A DNA stretch of 10,232 bases from Fidelibacterota bacterium (GTDB taxonomy: Bacteria; Pseudomonadota; Alphaproteobacteria; Rhodospirillales; Rhodospirillaceae), in the NCBI GenBank assembly GCA_947473445.1, contig CANJEU010000046.1, positions 1 through 10,232 on the forward strand, given 5' to 3'. Of the stretch, positions 1 to 6,001 are shown one piece after another. Each line of letters starts with the position of its first letter. Position 1 is the first letter of the stretch. A program made the position numbers and the translations under genes. The notes under the pieces were generated by a model, which saw nothing but the letters and a program-made list of their open reading frames with translations, searched no databases and had not been told where the DNA came from.

Positions 1-1871
1 ACATAACCCGAAACGCTGTAATCCGTCGCCCGGACGCCGGCATTAAAATCTAGTGCGCGAGCCCATTCGGTGTCCTTGGCAAGGGGAACGACCGTTTCCA
101 GGAAGCCCTCAGTCACGTTGTATCCGCCCTGCGCGGCCACGTAGTTTCCGTTCAAGAAGCCGGTCGGTTTTGTCGCCGAACCGTCCACCTTTTCGCTGCG
201 ATGCTCAATCCCCATGGCCAGCGACACCGGTCCTGCCCAATTCTCGAAGGGCTCGCCTGTGATTTCCGCCGACCCGACATTCTGGATGTAATGCTCGTTA
301 CGCTGATCGAGCAGCAGGATGTAATCGATAGCGGCCTTGCTGTTCACGCCGATGCCGAACGCGTTGTAGGGAACGCACTTGTTGCCCCACGGATCGGTGA
401 GGTTCGGATTCGCCAGAGACGACCGGCAGACGATGGCCCCGGTGGTTGGATTGCGTACGGCGTCCAGCGCAAGGTTGTAGTTTGGCAGGTATGGGACTCT
501 CTCGTTCCGGGACGATTGTCTGGTGATGCCCGAACCAAGATAAAGATCCCAATTCCACTCCGACCCGAACGCATCTAATTTTCCGAGAAGGCCGATCGCA
601 TTACGATTGGTGACTCGGTTATTGCGCAATTCGGGCGCACGGAAGTCGAAGTCGGCGTTGCTGGTGCCGAAGGTAAACGACGTGACACCCAGCGCGACCG
701 CGCGCGCCGCGATTTCAGCCGGCAGGTATGCATTGTCCGCCCTGAGCGTGAGGTTCCCCGAGAAGAGTGGCGCAAGCGCGACGTTGTACGAATAGGAGTG
801 ACCCCACGACGACTGGAAATAGACGTTCACGTCGTCGGTGAGGTCGTAGGAAGCACGCAGGAAGACGTTCTGGTGGCTTTCCCTAACGCCAAGGTCAGGC
901 GTGTTGTGGATGCTGTGCGCGGCGGCCTGGGAAGATCCGAACGCATTGGTGCCGTCGTTATACTGGCCGTAGTCGAATTGATACGGGGTGCCGCCCGGAC
1001 CGAAGGCAATGCCCTTCAAGGGCCCGCCGGTGATCAGGCCGCCCTTCGTCGAGCGCATATTCGTGATGGGATCGCGCACGATCTGTTCAGGCAAACCGTT
1101 GGTCGCCGTGTAGAAGGGATTGTTCATGATCCCGATGTTGGTCTGGTTCCACTTGCGGTTCGTCGGGTCTTGAATTCCCGCGGTGGCGCCGACCTCGCCG
1201 CTGATGATGAAGTGTCCGCGGCCGCCGGCGAATGCCGTACCGCCGGTCAGGACGACCTTCCAATTTTCGTTATCGCCATAGTCCGTGATGCTGCCGGAAA
1301 CTTCGCCCTTGATGCCGACATATTCCCGGTCGAGCACGAAGTTGACGACGCCCGCCAGGGCGTCGGAGCCGTAGGCCGCCGAGGCGCCCCCGGTCACCGT
1401 ATCGATACGCGTGACCAATTGCTGAGGAATGGTATTGATGTCAACCGATCCGGTCAGAACCCCGGCAACGGACCGTTTGCCGTCGAGCAGGACGAGCGTA
1501 CGCGTCGCGCCCATGCCTCTCAGACTGAGCGCGCTGATCCCTGCGACCCCGGTATTGGTTCCGACGTTACCCGCGGAAGACGCGCTTCCCGAAAAGGTCG
1601 GCATTTGGTTCATCAGGTCGGCGACGTTGGCGACGCCGGCTTTTTCGATCGCCTCGACCCCGACCACCGTCAACGGCGTGGGGGCTTCATAGCCATCGCG
1701 AATAACGCGCGAACCGGTCACGACAACTTCTTCCAAGTCGCTGGCGCCCGCGATGGGCGCGGCTGTCTGGGCAGATGCCGCCGATGAGCCGAAACATTGA
1801 AGGGCCATTGCGAGAGCGAACAGGCTGGTGCCCGATGCAAGGCCGTTGGTCTTACGCTTCGATGGTGTCAC
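1..1871 (-). CDS. TonB-dependent outer-membrane receptor, N-terminal part (runs off left edge)
   Basis: The reading frame is open from a GTG at 1869-1871 to the window edge: 623 codons with no stop. It begins with a Sec signal peptide (basic SKRK, hydrophobic stretch, likely cleavage ASA|Q after residue 34). A TonB-box-like LEEVVVTGSR follows at about 46-55. The plug domain, roughly 60-185, carries LRGMGATRTLVLLDGKRSV at 118-135 and GGASAAYGSDALAGVVNFVL at 161-180, which are hallmark receptor plug sequences. The rest reads as beta-barrel with alternating aromatic strands, for example DFNAGVRATDYSVSGY near the edge. Such receptors import siderophores, vitamin B12, glycans or other ligands across the outer membrane using TonB energy. 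The substrate cannot be told here. The GTG start is supported by GGGGAGG five bases upstream and by an in-frame TGA at 1905-1907. The gene lies in the same orientation as the four-gene block, 237 bases downstream of it. The C-terminal barrel is outside the window. Confidence 0.93.
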   Translation of the reverse strand, partial: MTPSKRKTNGLASGTSLFALAMALQCFGSSAASAQTAAPIAGASDLEEVVVTGSRVIRDGYEAPTPLTVVGVEAIEKAGVANVADLMNQMPTFSGSASSAGNVGTNTGVAGISALSLRGMGATRTLVLLDGKRSVAGVLTGSVDINTIPQQLVTRIDTVTGGASAAYGSDALAGVVNFVLDREYVGIKGEVSGSITDYGDNENWKVVLTGGTAFAGGRGHFIISGEVGATAGIQDPTNRKWNQTNIGIMNNPFYTATNGLPEQIVRDPITNMRSTKGGLITGGPLKGIAFGPGGTPYQFDYGQYNDGTNAFGSSQAAAHSIHNTPDLGVRESHQNVFLRASYDLTDDVNVYFQSSWGHSYSYNVALAPLFSGNLTLRADNAYLPAEIAARAVALGVTSFTFGTSNADFDFRAPELRNNRVTNRNAIGLLGKLDAFGSEWNWDLYLGSGITRQSSRNERVPYLPNYNLALDAVRNPTTGAIVCRSSLANPNLTDPWGNKCVPYNAFGIGVNSKAAIDYILLLDQRNEHYIQNVGSAEITGEPFENWAGPVSLAMGIEHRSEKVDGSATKPTGFLNGNYVAAQGGYNVTEGFLETVVPLAKDTEWARALDFNAGVRATDYSVSGY

Positions 1872-1876
1872 GTCTT

Positions 1877-1883
1877 CCTCCCC
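1877..1883 (-). promoter_or_regulatory. Shine-Dalgarno for the TonB receptor (supports the GTG start)
   Basis: On the minus strand GGGGAGG lies five bases before the GTG at 1869-1871. There is no in-frame ATG between the upstream TGA (1905-1907) and this site, so the ribosome-binding site decides for the unusual GTG start. Confidence 0.75.
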
Positions 1884-1887
1884 TACG

Positions 1888-1913
1888 AAAAAAATGAAGC
1901 CTCATGAGGCATC
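1888..1913 (-). terminator. Hairpin plus T-tract in the receptor leader (terminator or attenuator candidate)
   Basis: Positions 1899-1910 are a perfect 12-base palindrome (GCCTCATGAGGC). Two more pairs extend it to 1896-1913 across one mismatch (1898/1911). Read on the minus strand, the hairpin is followed by one A and then seven T at 1894-1888. This is the form of an intrinsic terminator, although the core stem is short. It sits only about 17 bases upstream of the receptor start codon and directly before the Shine-Dalgarno, leaving no room for a promoter between it and the gene. If it works, it would end the upstream block or attenuate the receptor. No folding energy was computed. Confidence 0.4.
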
Positions 1914-2107
1914 GAAAAGCGGCCCACCCTCCCAGATGGATGCCGTCTTCCGTCTCGCGATTGTTGCGGTGATGCCCCCTAGATATATCGGCGCCCTGCC
2001 TGCGCATTGCGCCGTTTAGAACTTAATAAGAACGTTTACGACTGAATTCCGGGTGAACGTAGTGCCAACGCCTTCCCCCTTGATATGTCTCGCGGCGCCG
2101 CTGAAGT

Positions 2108-3214
2108 TTAGTCCCGACTCATAGATGTCGCCGACGGCGCTGTACCATTTGCGCTGACAGCCGGCTCATTTACCGGGTGCTGCACGAATACTTGGGTCAG
2201 CCCCACCTTGAACGCCGTTGAGATGGCAATCATCTGGCCCGTCTTCGGGTCCGCATAATCGGCGTTGCGCATCAGCGCGCGATAAATCGAAGGTGTCGCG
2301 GCCTGGCCATATGCTTGGTGATGCGTCGAACGGGTCTGGTTGGCGGCCGAGTTCCAGTCGCCGATATCCATATACCCGCCCAGGATGCCTTGGGCGCGTT
2401 CGCCGGTCAGGCTGAGACGCCAGCGGGCGCCGTAGTAACGCACGTTGGCAATGTTCGAGCCGCCGCCGGCGGAAGGCTCGGTATAATCGGCGCCTTCGGT
2501 GGTCAGCACCCCGTCGACGATCTTGCCTTTGAACTTTTGGACAAAGTCCTTGCCGAAGCGCATGTCGACGCGCTGCGTGCCGCCCGGAAGATATGTGGCG
2601 CCGGTCGCATCTGTCATCGGGCGATCCATACCGCGGTAGGTCGTGAGCGTGACGTCCGTGTCGTTGATCAGGTCGTCGACGTCCGTCAGCTCGATGACGA
2701 TGATGTTGTAGGCGTATTTGCGCCAGTTGTTAAAGGCGCCGAGATTGTAGGACGTGGAGCGGTAGTTGGCCGTGCAGCCCCAGGCGCGCTGGGTTTGATT
2801 GTCGATTCCCTTATTGCCGTCCGGATCGGTGTAGTCGTTGTCATCGACCTTGTCGTTAAGATCGATGCCGAAAGCGACCTTGGCGATCGACTCATAATGG
2901 GGAAGTTTTTCCTGCGGCTTCAGGGTTGGGTACCAGACTTCGCTTTCGCGTTCGAGCTGGCTTTCCAGGATCGTCCACTTCTTATCTTCCGGGTACAGGA
3001 TCTTGAACTCTTCGCGCGGACCGTTGTTGATCCCTTGCGGACATTCGAGCTTGCCGTCGGGGGTATCCCAGATGGCTTTGTACTCGCTGGTCATGACGTA
3101 ACCGATGGTACGCCCCGGCACAGGACTGGCCGTTCCGTCGGCGGCGAATACCGGCGCACTGAGACAGGTGCCCGCGACGAGCGCTGCCGTCAGCAACTTT
3201 GCCTGATGTGTCAT
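2108..3214 (-). CDS. Exported protein of unknown function with a DGNKGIDNQ motif (368 aa)
   Basis: I do not recognise a named family. The first 24 residues form a Sec signal peptide (K6, hydrophobic core, cleavage VFA|A), so the product should be periplasmic or outer-membrane associated. The mature part has only two cysteines, C58 and C147, which could form a disulfide. An acidic segment at about 117-140 (GIDLNDKVDDNDY, then DPDGNKGIDNQ) resembles a calcium-binding loop and is followed by the RAWGC containing C147. A similar 'DG-x-x-GIDNQ ... GC' arrangement occurs, from memory, in uncharacterised exported proteins of other proteobacteria and myxobacteria. The rest alternates beta-rich and aromatic stretches without membrane segments. 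The ATG at 3212-3214 has GGGAG six bases upstream. It is the last gene of the four-gene block, 50 bases after the PF03640-type gene, and is probably co-transcribed with it. A role beside the cytochrome and DUF1552 proteins is inferred from position only. Confidence 0.85.
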   Translation of the reverse strand: MTHQAKLLTAALVAGTCLSAPVFAADGTASPVPGRTIGYVMTSEYKAIWDTPDGKLECPQGINNGPREEFKILYPEDKKWTILESQLERESEVWYPTLKPQEKLPHYESIAKVAFGIDLNDKVDDNDYTDPDGNKGIDNQTQRAWGCTANYRSTSYNLGAFNNWRKYAYNIIVIELTDVDDLINDTDVTLTTYRGMDRPMTDATGATYLPGGTQRVDMRFGKDFVQKFKGKIVDGVLTTEGADYTEPSAGGGSNIANVRYYGARWRLSLTGERAQGILGGYMDIGDWNSAANQTRSTHHQAYGQAATPSIYRALMRNADYADPKTGQMIAISTAFKVGLTQVFVQHPVNEPAVSANGTAPSATSMSRD

Positions 3215-3238
3215 GACGTTCTCCCAAACCGAATTCAG

Positions 3239-3261
3239 ATATCGCGTCTCAAATATCGCGT
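3239..3261. repeat. Short direct repeat in an intergenic gap
   Basis: The nonamer ATATCGCGT occurs twice, at 3239-3247 and 3253-3261, a 14-base period, inside the 50-base gap between two same-strand genes. It could be a small duplication or a binding site for a regulator acting on the downstream gene. Nothing else supports a function. Confidence 0.5.
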
Positions 3262-3264
3262 GGT

Positions 3265-4629
3265 CTAACGGCCTTGGAATTCCTCGCGCAGGAAGAAGGC
3301 TTTGTAGCCGTTCCGCTGCCCGTAGAACTCGCCCCAGTTTTGAGCCCGGATGGAACCCGGACGATCATCGCGCACAAAGGTGAACACCGGACGCGAACGG
3401 TAGGCCCAGACCTGCAGGGCGTTGGCCTGACCGGGCTTTGCGCTGTGGCCTGTCACCGGATCGATCGACACGACCGACCAGGCTTCGTTGGCGCCCTTGC
3501 CGCCGTTCGCGGCGACCACATAAGGGAACGTCTTGAGACAGCGTTCGGAGCTGCCGCCGCCGCACACGGCAAAGCGATACTCCTGAGGTGAATCAGGATA
3601 GTCGCAGAGCAGCTGGTCGGCAGCGTCGTCGCCGCAGTTGTAGATATAGAGGGTCTTGCCTTTTGAATCGGCGAGCACGACGCCGCCGGGGCTGTCTTGG
3701 GTTGTGAATTCCGGCGGCGGCGCGGGCCGTATTTGCGTGAAGACGATGTTCCATCCCGGAACATCGACGCCGTGCTGGTAGCCCGGTCCCCGTTCGTGGA
3801 CGTAGGTATAAAGCGGCTTCTTGCGGAACGCCCATTGCTTGACGCCGGGGGAACGTTCGATCACCGACCAATCGTCACGGCCCGTAGCGCCAACTTGGGG
3901 GGCGAGCACCGGCTGCCAGGTCTTCAGGCAGTCGTCCGTGCAATTGGACTTGTTCGCGGCGTCGCGGTCCCACGTGTAGACGGCCATGCCATCGAGCATC
4001 GCGAGCTGGCGGCCCACCAGGGTCTGCTCGACCATGAACTGGCCGGGGATATCCGGCGAAGGTCCGATCGGGATACGGTAAGCGGGCGCATCGCCACCGG
4101 CGACGCCCGGCGGATCGCTGCTGCGCCGCCCCAATTTCGTCCCGCCGATGACCTGGCCGGGCTTGCTGTCCATAACGGAGGTGTAGAGAACGAAACCGTC
4201 GTAGGCCCACTGATCGCGGCCATCCTTACGTTTGATGATCGACCACTTGCCGACAGGCTGCGATCCGGCCGCGGCAATCGCGGGCGGCCACATCTCTTCG
4301 CAGCTCTTGCGTGTCGCGGCGTCGGGCAGCGCGAGACCGGCGGGATATGGGCTCATCAGCCCCAGGTTTTCGGTTGTCTTGACGTTATCGCAGATGGAGG
4401 CGGCACCCTTCATGTCGCCCGTGCCGCCGTTGCGCAGTTCCTTGCGCGGCCACTGATAGAGCGTGCGGCCGTTCGCGTCTGCGTAGATCGGACCTTCGAC
4501 CTGTGAGGTGAGCGTCTTGAACCCTGCCGGGGTGGGTTCCTGGATGTACTTCTCCTGCGCACGCGCTTGGGTCCCGGCAACGCATATCGCAGCGGCCGCA
4601 ACGATGCTCATCAGATGAATGTGTCGCAT
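3265..4629 (-). CDS. Secreted protein with three PF03640-type (COG4315-like) repeats
   Basis: This 454-residue protein starts with a Sec signal peptide (MRHIHLMSIV..., cleavage ARA|Q after residue 24). Three repeat units follow, each with the signature of the PF03640 'secreted repeat' family. Unit 1 (about 46-165) has GRTLYQW, CEEMWPP, KWSIIKRKDGRDQWAY and LYTSVMDSKPG. Unit 2 (about 208-285) is the most canonical: MAVYTWDRD, KSNCTDDCLKTWQP, DWSVIERSPGVKQWAF and LYTYVHERGPG. Unit 3 (about 317-426) has KTLYIYNCGDD, CLKTFPYV, AWSVVSID and VFTFVRDDRPG, with extra cysteines. The family motif Y-x-[FWY]-x-x-D is intact in unit 2 but altered in unit 1 (Lys in place of Asp). Relatives are mostly single-domain lipoproteins of uncertain, possibly redox or metal-related function. 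This one has no lipobox cysteine. The ATG at 4627-4629 is chosen because GGGAGGGAG precedes it. An in-frame ATG 180 bases upstream would overlap the DUF1552 gene and bury the signal peptide. It follows the DUF1552 gene by 25 bases. Confidence 0.88.
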   Translation of the reverse strand: MRHIHLMSIVAAAAICVAGTQARAQEKYIQEPTPAGFKTLTSQVEGPIYADANGRTLYQWPRKELRNGGTGDMKGAASICDNVKTTENLGLMSPYPAGLALPDAATRKSCEEMWPPAIAAAGSQPVGKWSIIKRKDGRDQWAYDGFVLYTSVMDSKPGQVIGGTKLGRRSSDPPGVAGGDAPAYRIPIGPSPDIPGQFMVEQTLVGRQLAMLDGMAVYTWDRDAANKSNCTDDCLKTWQPVLAPQVGATGRDDWSVIERSPGVKQWAFRKKPLYTYVHERGPGYQHGVDVPGWNIVFTQIRPAPPPEFTTQDSPGGVVLADSKGKTLYIYNCGDDAADQLLCDYPDSPQEYRFAVCGGGSSERCLKTFPYVVAANGGKGANEAWSVVSIDPVTGHSAKPGQANALQVWAYRSRPVFTFVRDDRPGSIRAQNWGEFYGQRNGYKAFFLREEFQGR

Positions 4630-4654
4630 GTCGTCTCCCTCCCTTGCGTGCCGT

Positions 4655-5986
4655 CTAGACCAGGATCTCGCCGAACTCCTTGGAGGTATTGTTGCTGCGC
4701 GTGCCCCAGGCATTGACGTCGATGCCCATGACGCGTTGCACGGTGTAGCCGAGGCGGCCGATGGTGGAGCCTTCGGTTTTGATGTGCATGCCCGTCTTGA
4801 CGCGCCCACCGGCGCGGCCGGCGGTCATCGCGGCCATATTGTCGAGCGAGTGAACGCGCGCGTAGCCGTGATCGGTGATCGCATAGATCAGCGCGTTGTC
4901 GAGCAGCGTGCCGTCGCCTTCCTTCATCTTCGAGAAGGCTTCCACGTAGTAGGCCCAGGCTTCCATCGAACGGCGCAGGAACCAGGCCGCATTCTCCTGA
5001 TAGCCGTGCTCGCCGATCGGCTCTTCGTGCGTGGTGGTGTGGTGCGGCTTCTCGTAGCCGGCCTTGATCGTGTTGGCCGACGCGCTCGAGTAGTTCATGT
5101 TGAACACCCGCGTCTGGTCGCACGCCACCGCCATGACCATCAGATCGGTCATCATATTGTGACGGCGCGCCATCAGGCCCGATTCACCGCCGAGCTCAGG
5201 CTCGCTGGTCACGGCCTTGGGCGCAACGCACGCCGCGATCGGCTCGGGCTTGGTGAGCTGCTGGTCGAACTGGCGCTCGAGGTGACGCAGACCGGTCAGA
5301 TACTGGTCGAGGCGCTGCTTGTCCTCAGAGCCGATCTCATTCTCCATCGTCTTGATCTCGTCGATCACGCCCGAGAGCACGCTGCGGCGCGCCATCACCC
5401 GCGGATTGGGCGTGAACGTCGGCGCGTTCGGATCCTGGAAGTCCGGTCCGAACAGGCGCTGGTAGAAGTTGATCGGAGACACTTCCGGCAGCGTCGGGGC
5501 GTTGGCGCTTTCATAGGAGATCGACGAGCGCACATCGCCCGTGGCCGCGGCCGTCAGGGTCTTGAAGCGCGTCGTGCGGCCCACCTGGTTGGCGATGGTG
5601 ATGTCGATGGTCTCGCCGGGCTTGTCGCCGCCCGCCTTGGGCGAAGAGCCGCTCATGCCGATGACCCAGCCCGAGTAATGGCAGAGGTTCGGATCCGTAT
5701 CGCGGAACGCCGTGAGCCCCGTGAACAGGTTCACGTGCTGGCTGATGTTCTTCCACGAGGCGATCTGCTCGGGCAGGTCGTAGTTCAGACCCACCTTCTT
5801 GGGAACGAAGATGCCCTGGTCGATGCCAAGACCCCAGAACCAGGTGCCAAAGCGCACGGGCATCTTTGCCCCATCGGCCATGGCCGTGCCGTTGGTGTTG
5901 AGGAAGCAGTTCAGAAGCGGGATGCCGACCGTGACCGCACCACCGTTCAACATGCCCCGAAGGACGCGACGCCGATTGAGAGCCAT
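4655..5986 (-). CDS. DUF1552 family exported protein
   Basis: This 443-residue protein matches DUF1552 (PF07586) along most of its length. The N-terminus, NRRRVLRG at 4-11 followed by a hydrophobic stretch and AMA|D at 35-38, is a twin-arginine-like signal, suggesting export of a folded protein. Family-like landmarks are MPVRFGTWFWGLGID (42-56), the HYSGW region (103-107), IDITIANQVG (127-136), SYES (157-160), the NPRVMARRSVL segment (194-204), and the C-terminal LLDNALIYAITDHGYARVHSLDN (361-383) followed by AGRAGGRVKTG (389-399). The TDHG...H arrangement recalls the alkaline-phosphatase/sulfatase-like 'DHG' loops, but no activity is established for DUF1552. Genes of this family are commonly found beside DUF1592-type cytochromes, as here: the cytochrome stop lies 15 bases upstream. 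The ATG at 5984-5986 has GGGAG just after that stop (TAAAGGGAG), so translation is probably coupled. Confidence 0.92.
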   Translation of the reverse strand: MALNRRRVLRGMLNGGAVTVGIPLLNCFLNTNGTAMADGAKMPVRFGTWFWGLGIDQGIFVPKKVGLNYDLPEQIASWKNISQHVNLFTGLTAFRDTDPNLCHYSGWVIGMSGSSPKAGGDKPGETIDITIANQVGRTTRFKTLTAAATGDVRSSISYESANAPTLPEVSPINFYQRLFGPDFQDPNAPTFTPNPRVMARRSVLSGVIDEIKTMENEIGSEDKQRLDQYLTGLRHLERQFDQQLTKPEPIAACVAPKAVTSEPELGGESGLMARRHNMMTDLMVMAVACDQTRVFNMNYSSASANTIKAGYEKPHHTTTHEEPIGEHGYQENAAWFLRRSMEAWAYYVEAFSKMKEGDGTLLDNALIYAITDHGYARVHSLDNMAAMTAGRAGGRVKTGMHIKTEGSTIGRLGYTVQRVMGIDVNAWGTRSNNTSKEFGEILV

Positions 5987-6001
5987 CTTCTTTATCTCCC
6001 T

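Larger units (their letters stand above)
1872..2107. other. Intergenic leader between the exported 368-residue protein and the TonB receptor
   Basis: No gene is supported in these 236 bases. They hold the receptor Shine-Dalgarno and the hairpin/T-tract described separately. There is also an AT-richer patch around 2010-2040 with CGTTTA repeated on the plus strand on either side of a TTAATAAG core. The 10-base palindrome GCGGCGCCGC at 2092-2101, just after the upstream stop codon, has no T-tract. I looked on the minus strand for a -35/-10 pair and found none that was convincing, so it is open whether the receptor has its own promoter or is read through from the block upstream. Confidence 0.5.

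Noticed and set aside
798..1787. Plus-strand open frame of 329 codons
   Set aside because: It is antisense and in codon register with the TonB receptor gene. The receptor frame has clear plug motifs and this one has none.
2092..2101. GCGGCGCCGC palindrome as a terminator for the 368-residue gene
   Set aside because: It has no T-tract after it on the minus strand and the palindrome is common in GC-rich DNA. The hairpin at 1896-1913 is a better candidate.
2315..3268. Plus-strand open frame of 317 codons
   Set aside because: It is the codon-register shadow of the 368-residue exported protein. That gene has a signal peptide and Shine-Dalgarno and this frame does not.
3697..4506. Plus-strand open frame of 269 codons
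   Set aside because: It is the codon-register shadow of the PF03640-type gene, with no recognisable features.
4630..4809. 60-residue N-terminal extension of the PF03640-type protein from an upstream ATG
   Set aside because: It would overlap the DUF1552 coding sequence by about 150 bases, reads as low-complexity shadow sequence, and would bury the signal peptide. The ATG at 4629 has a strong Shine-Dalgarno.
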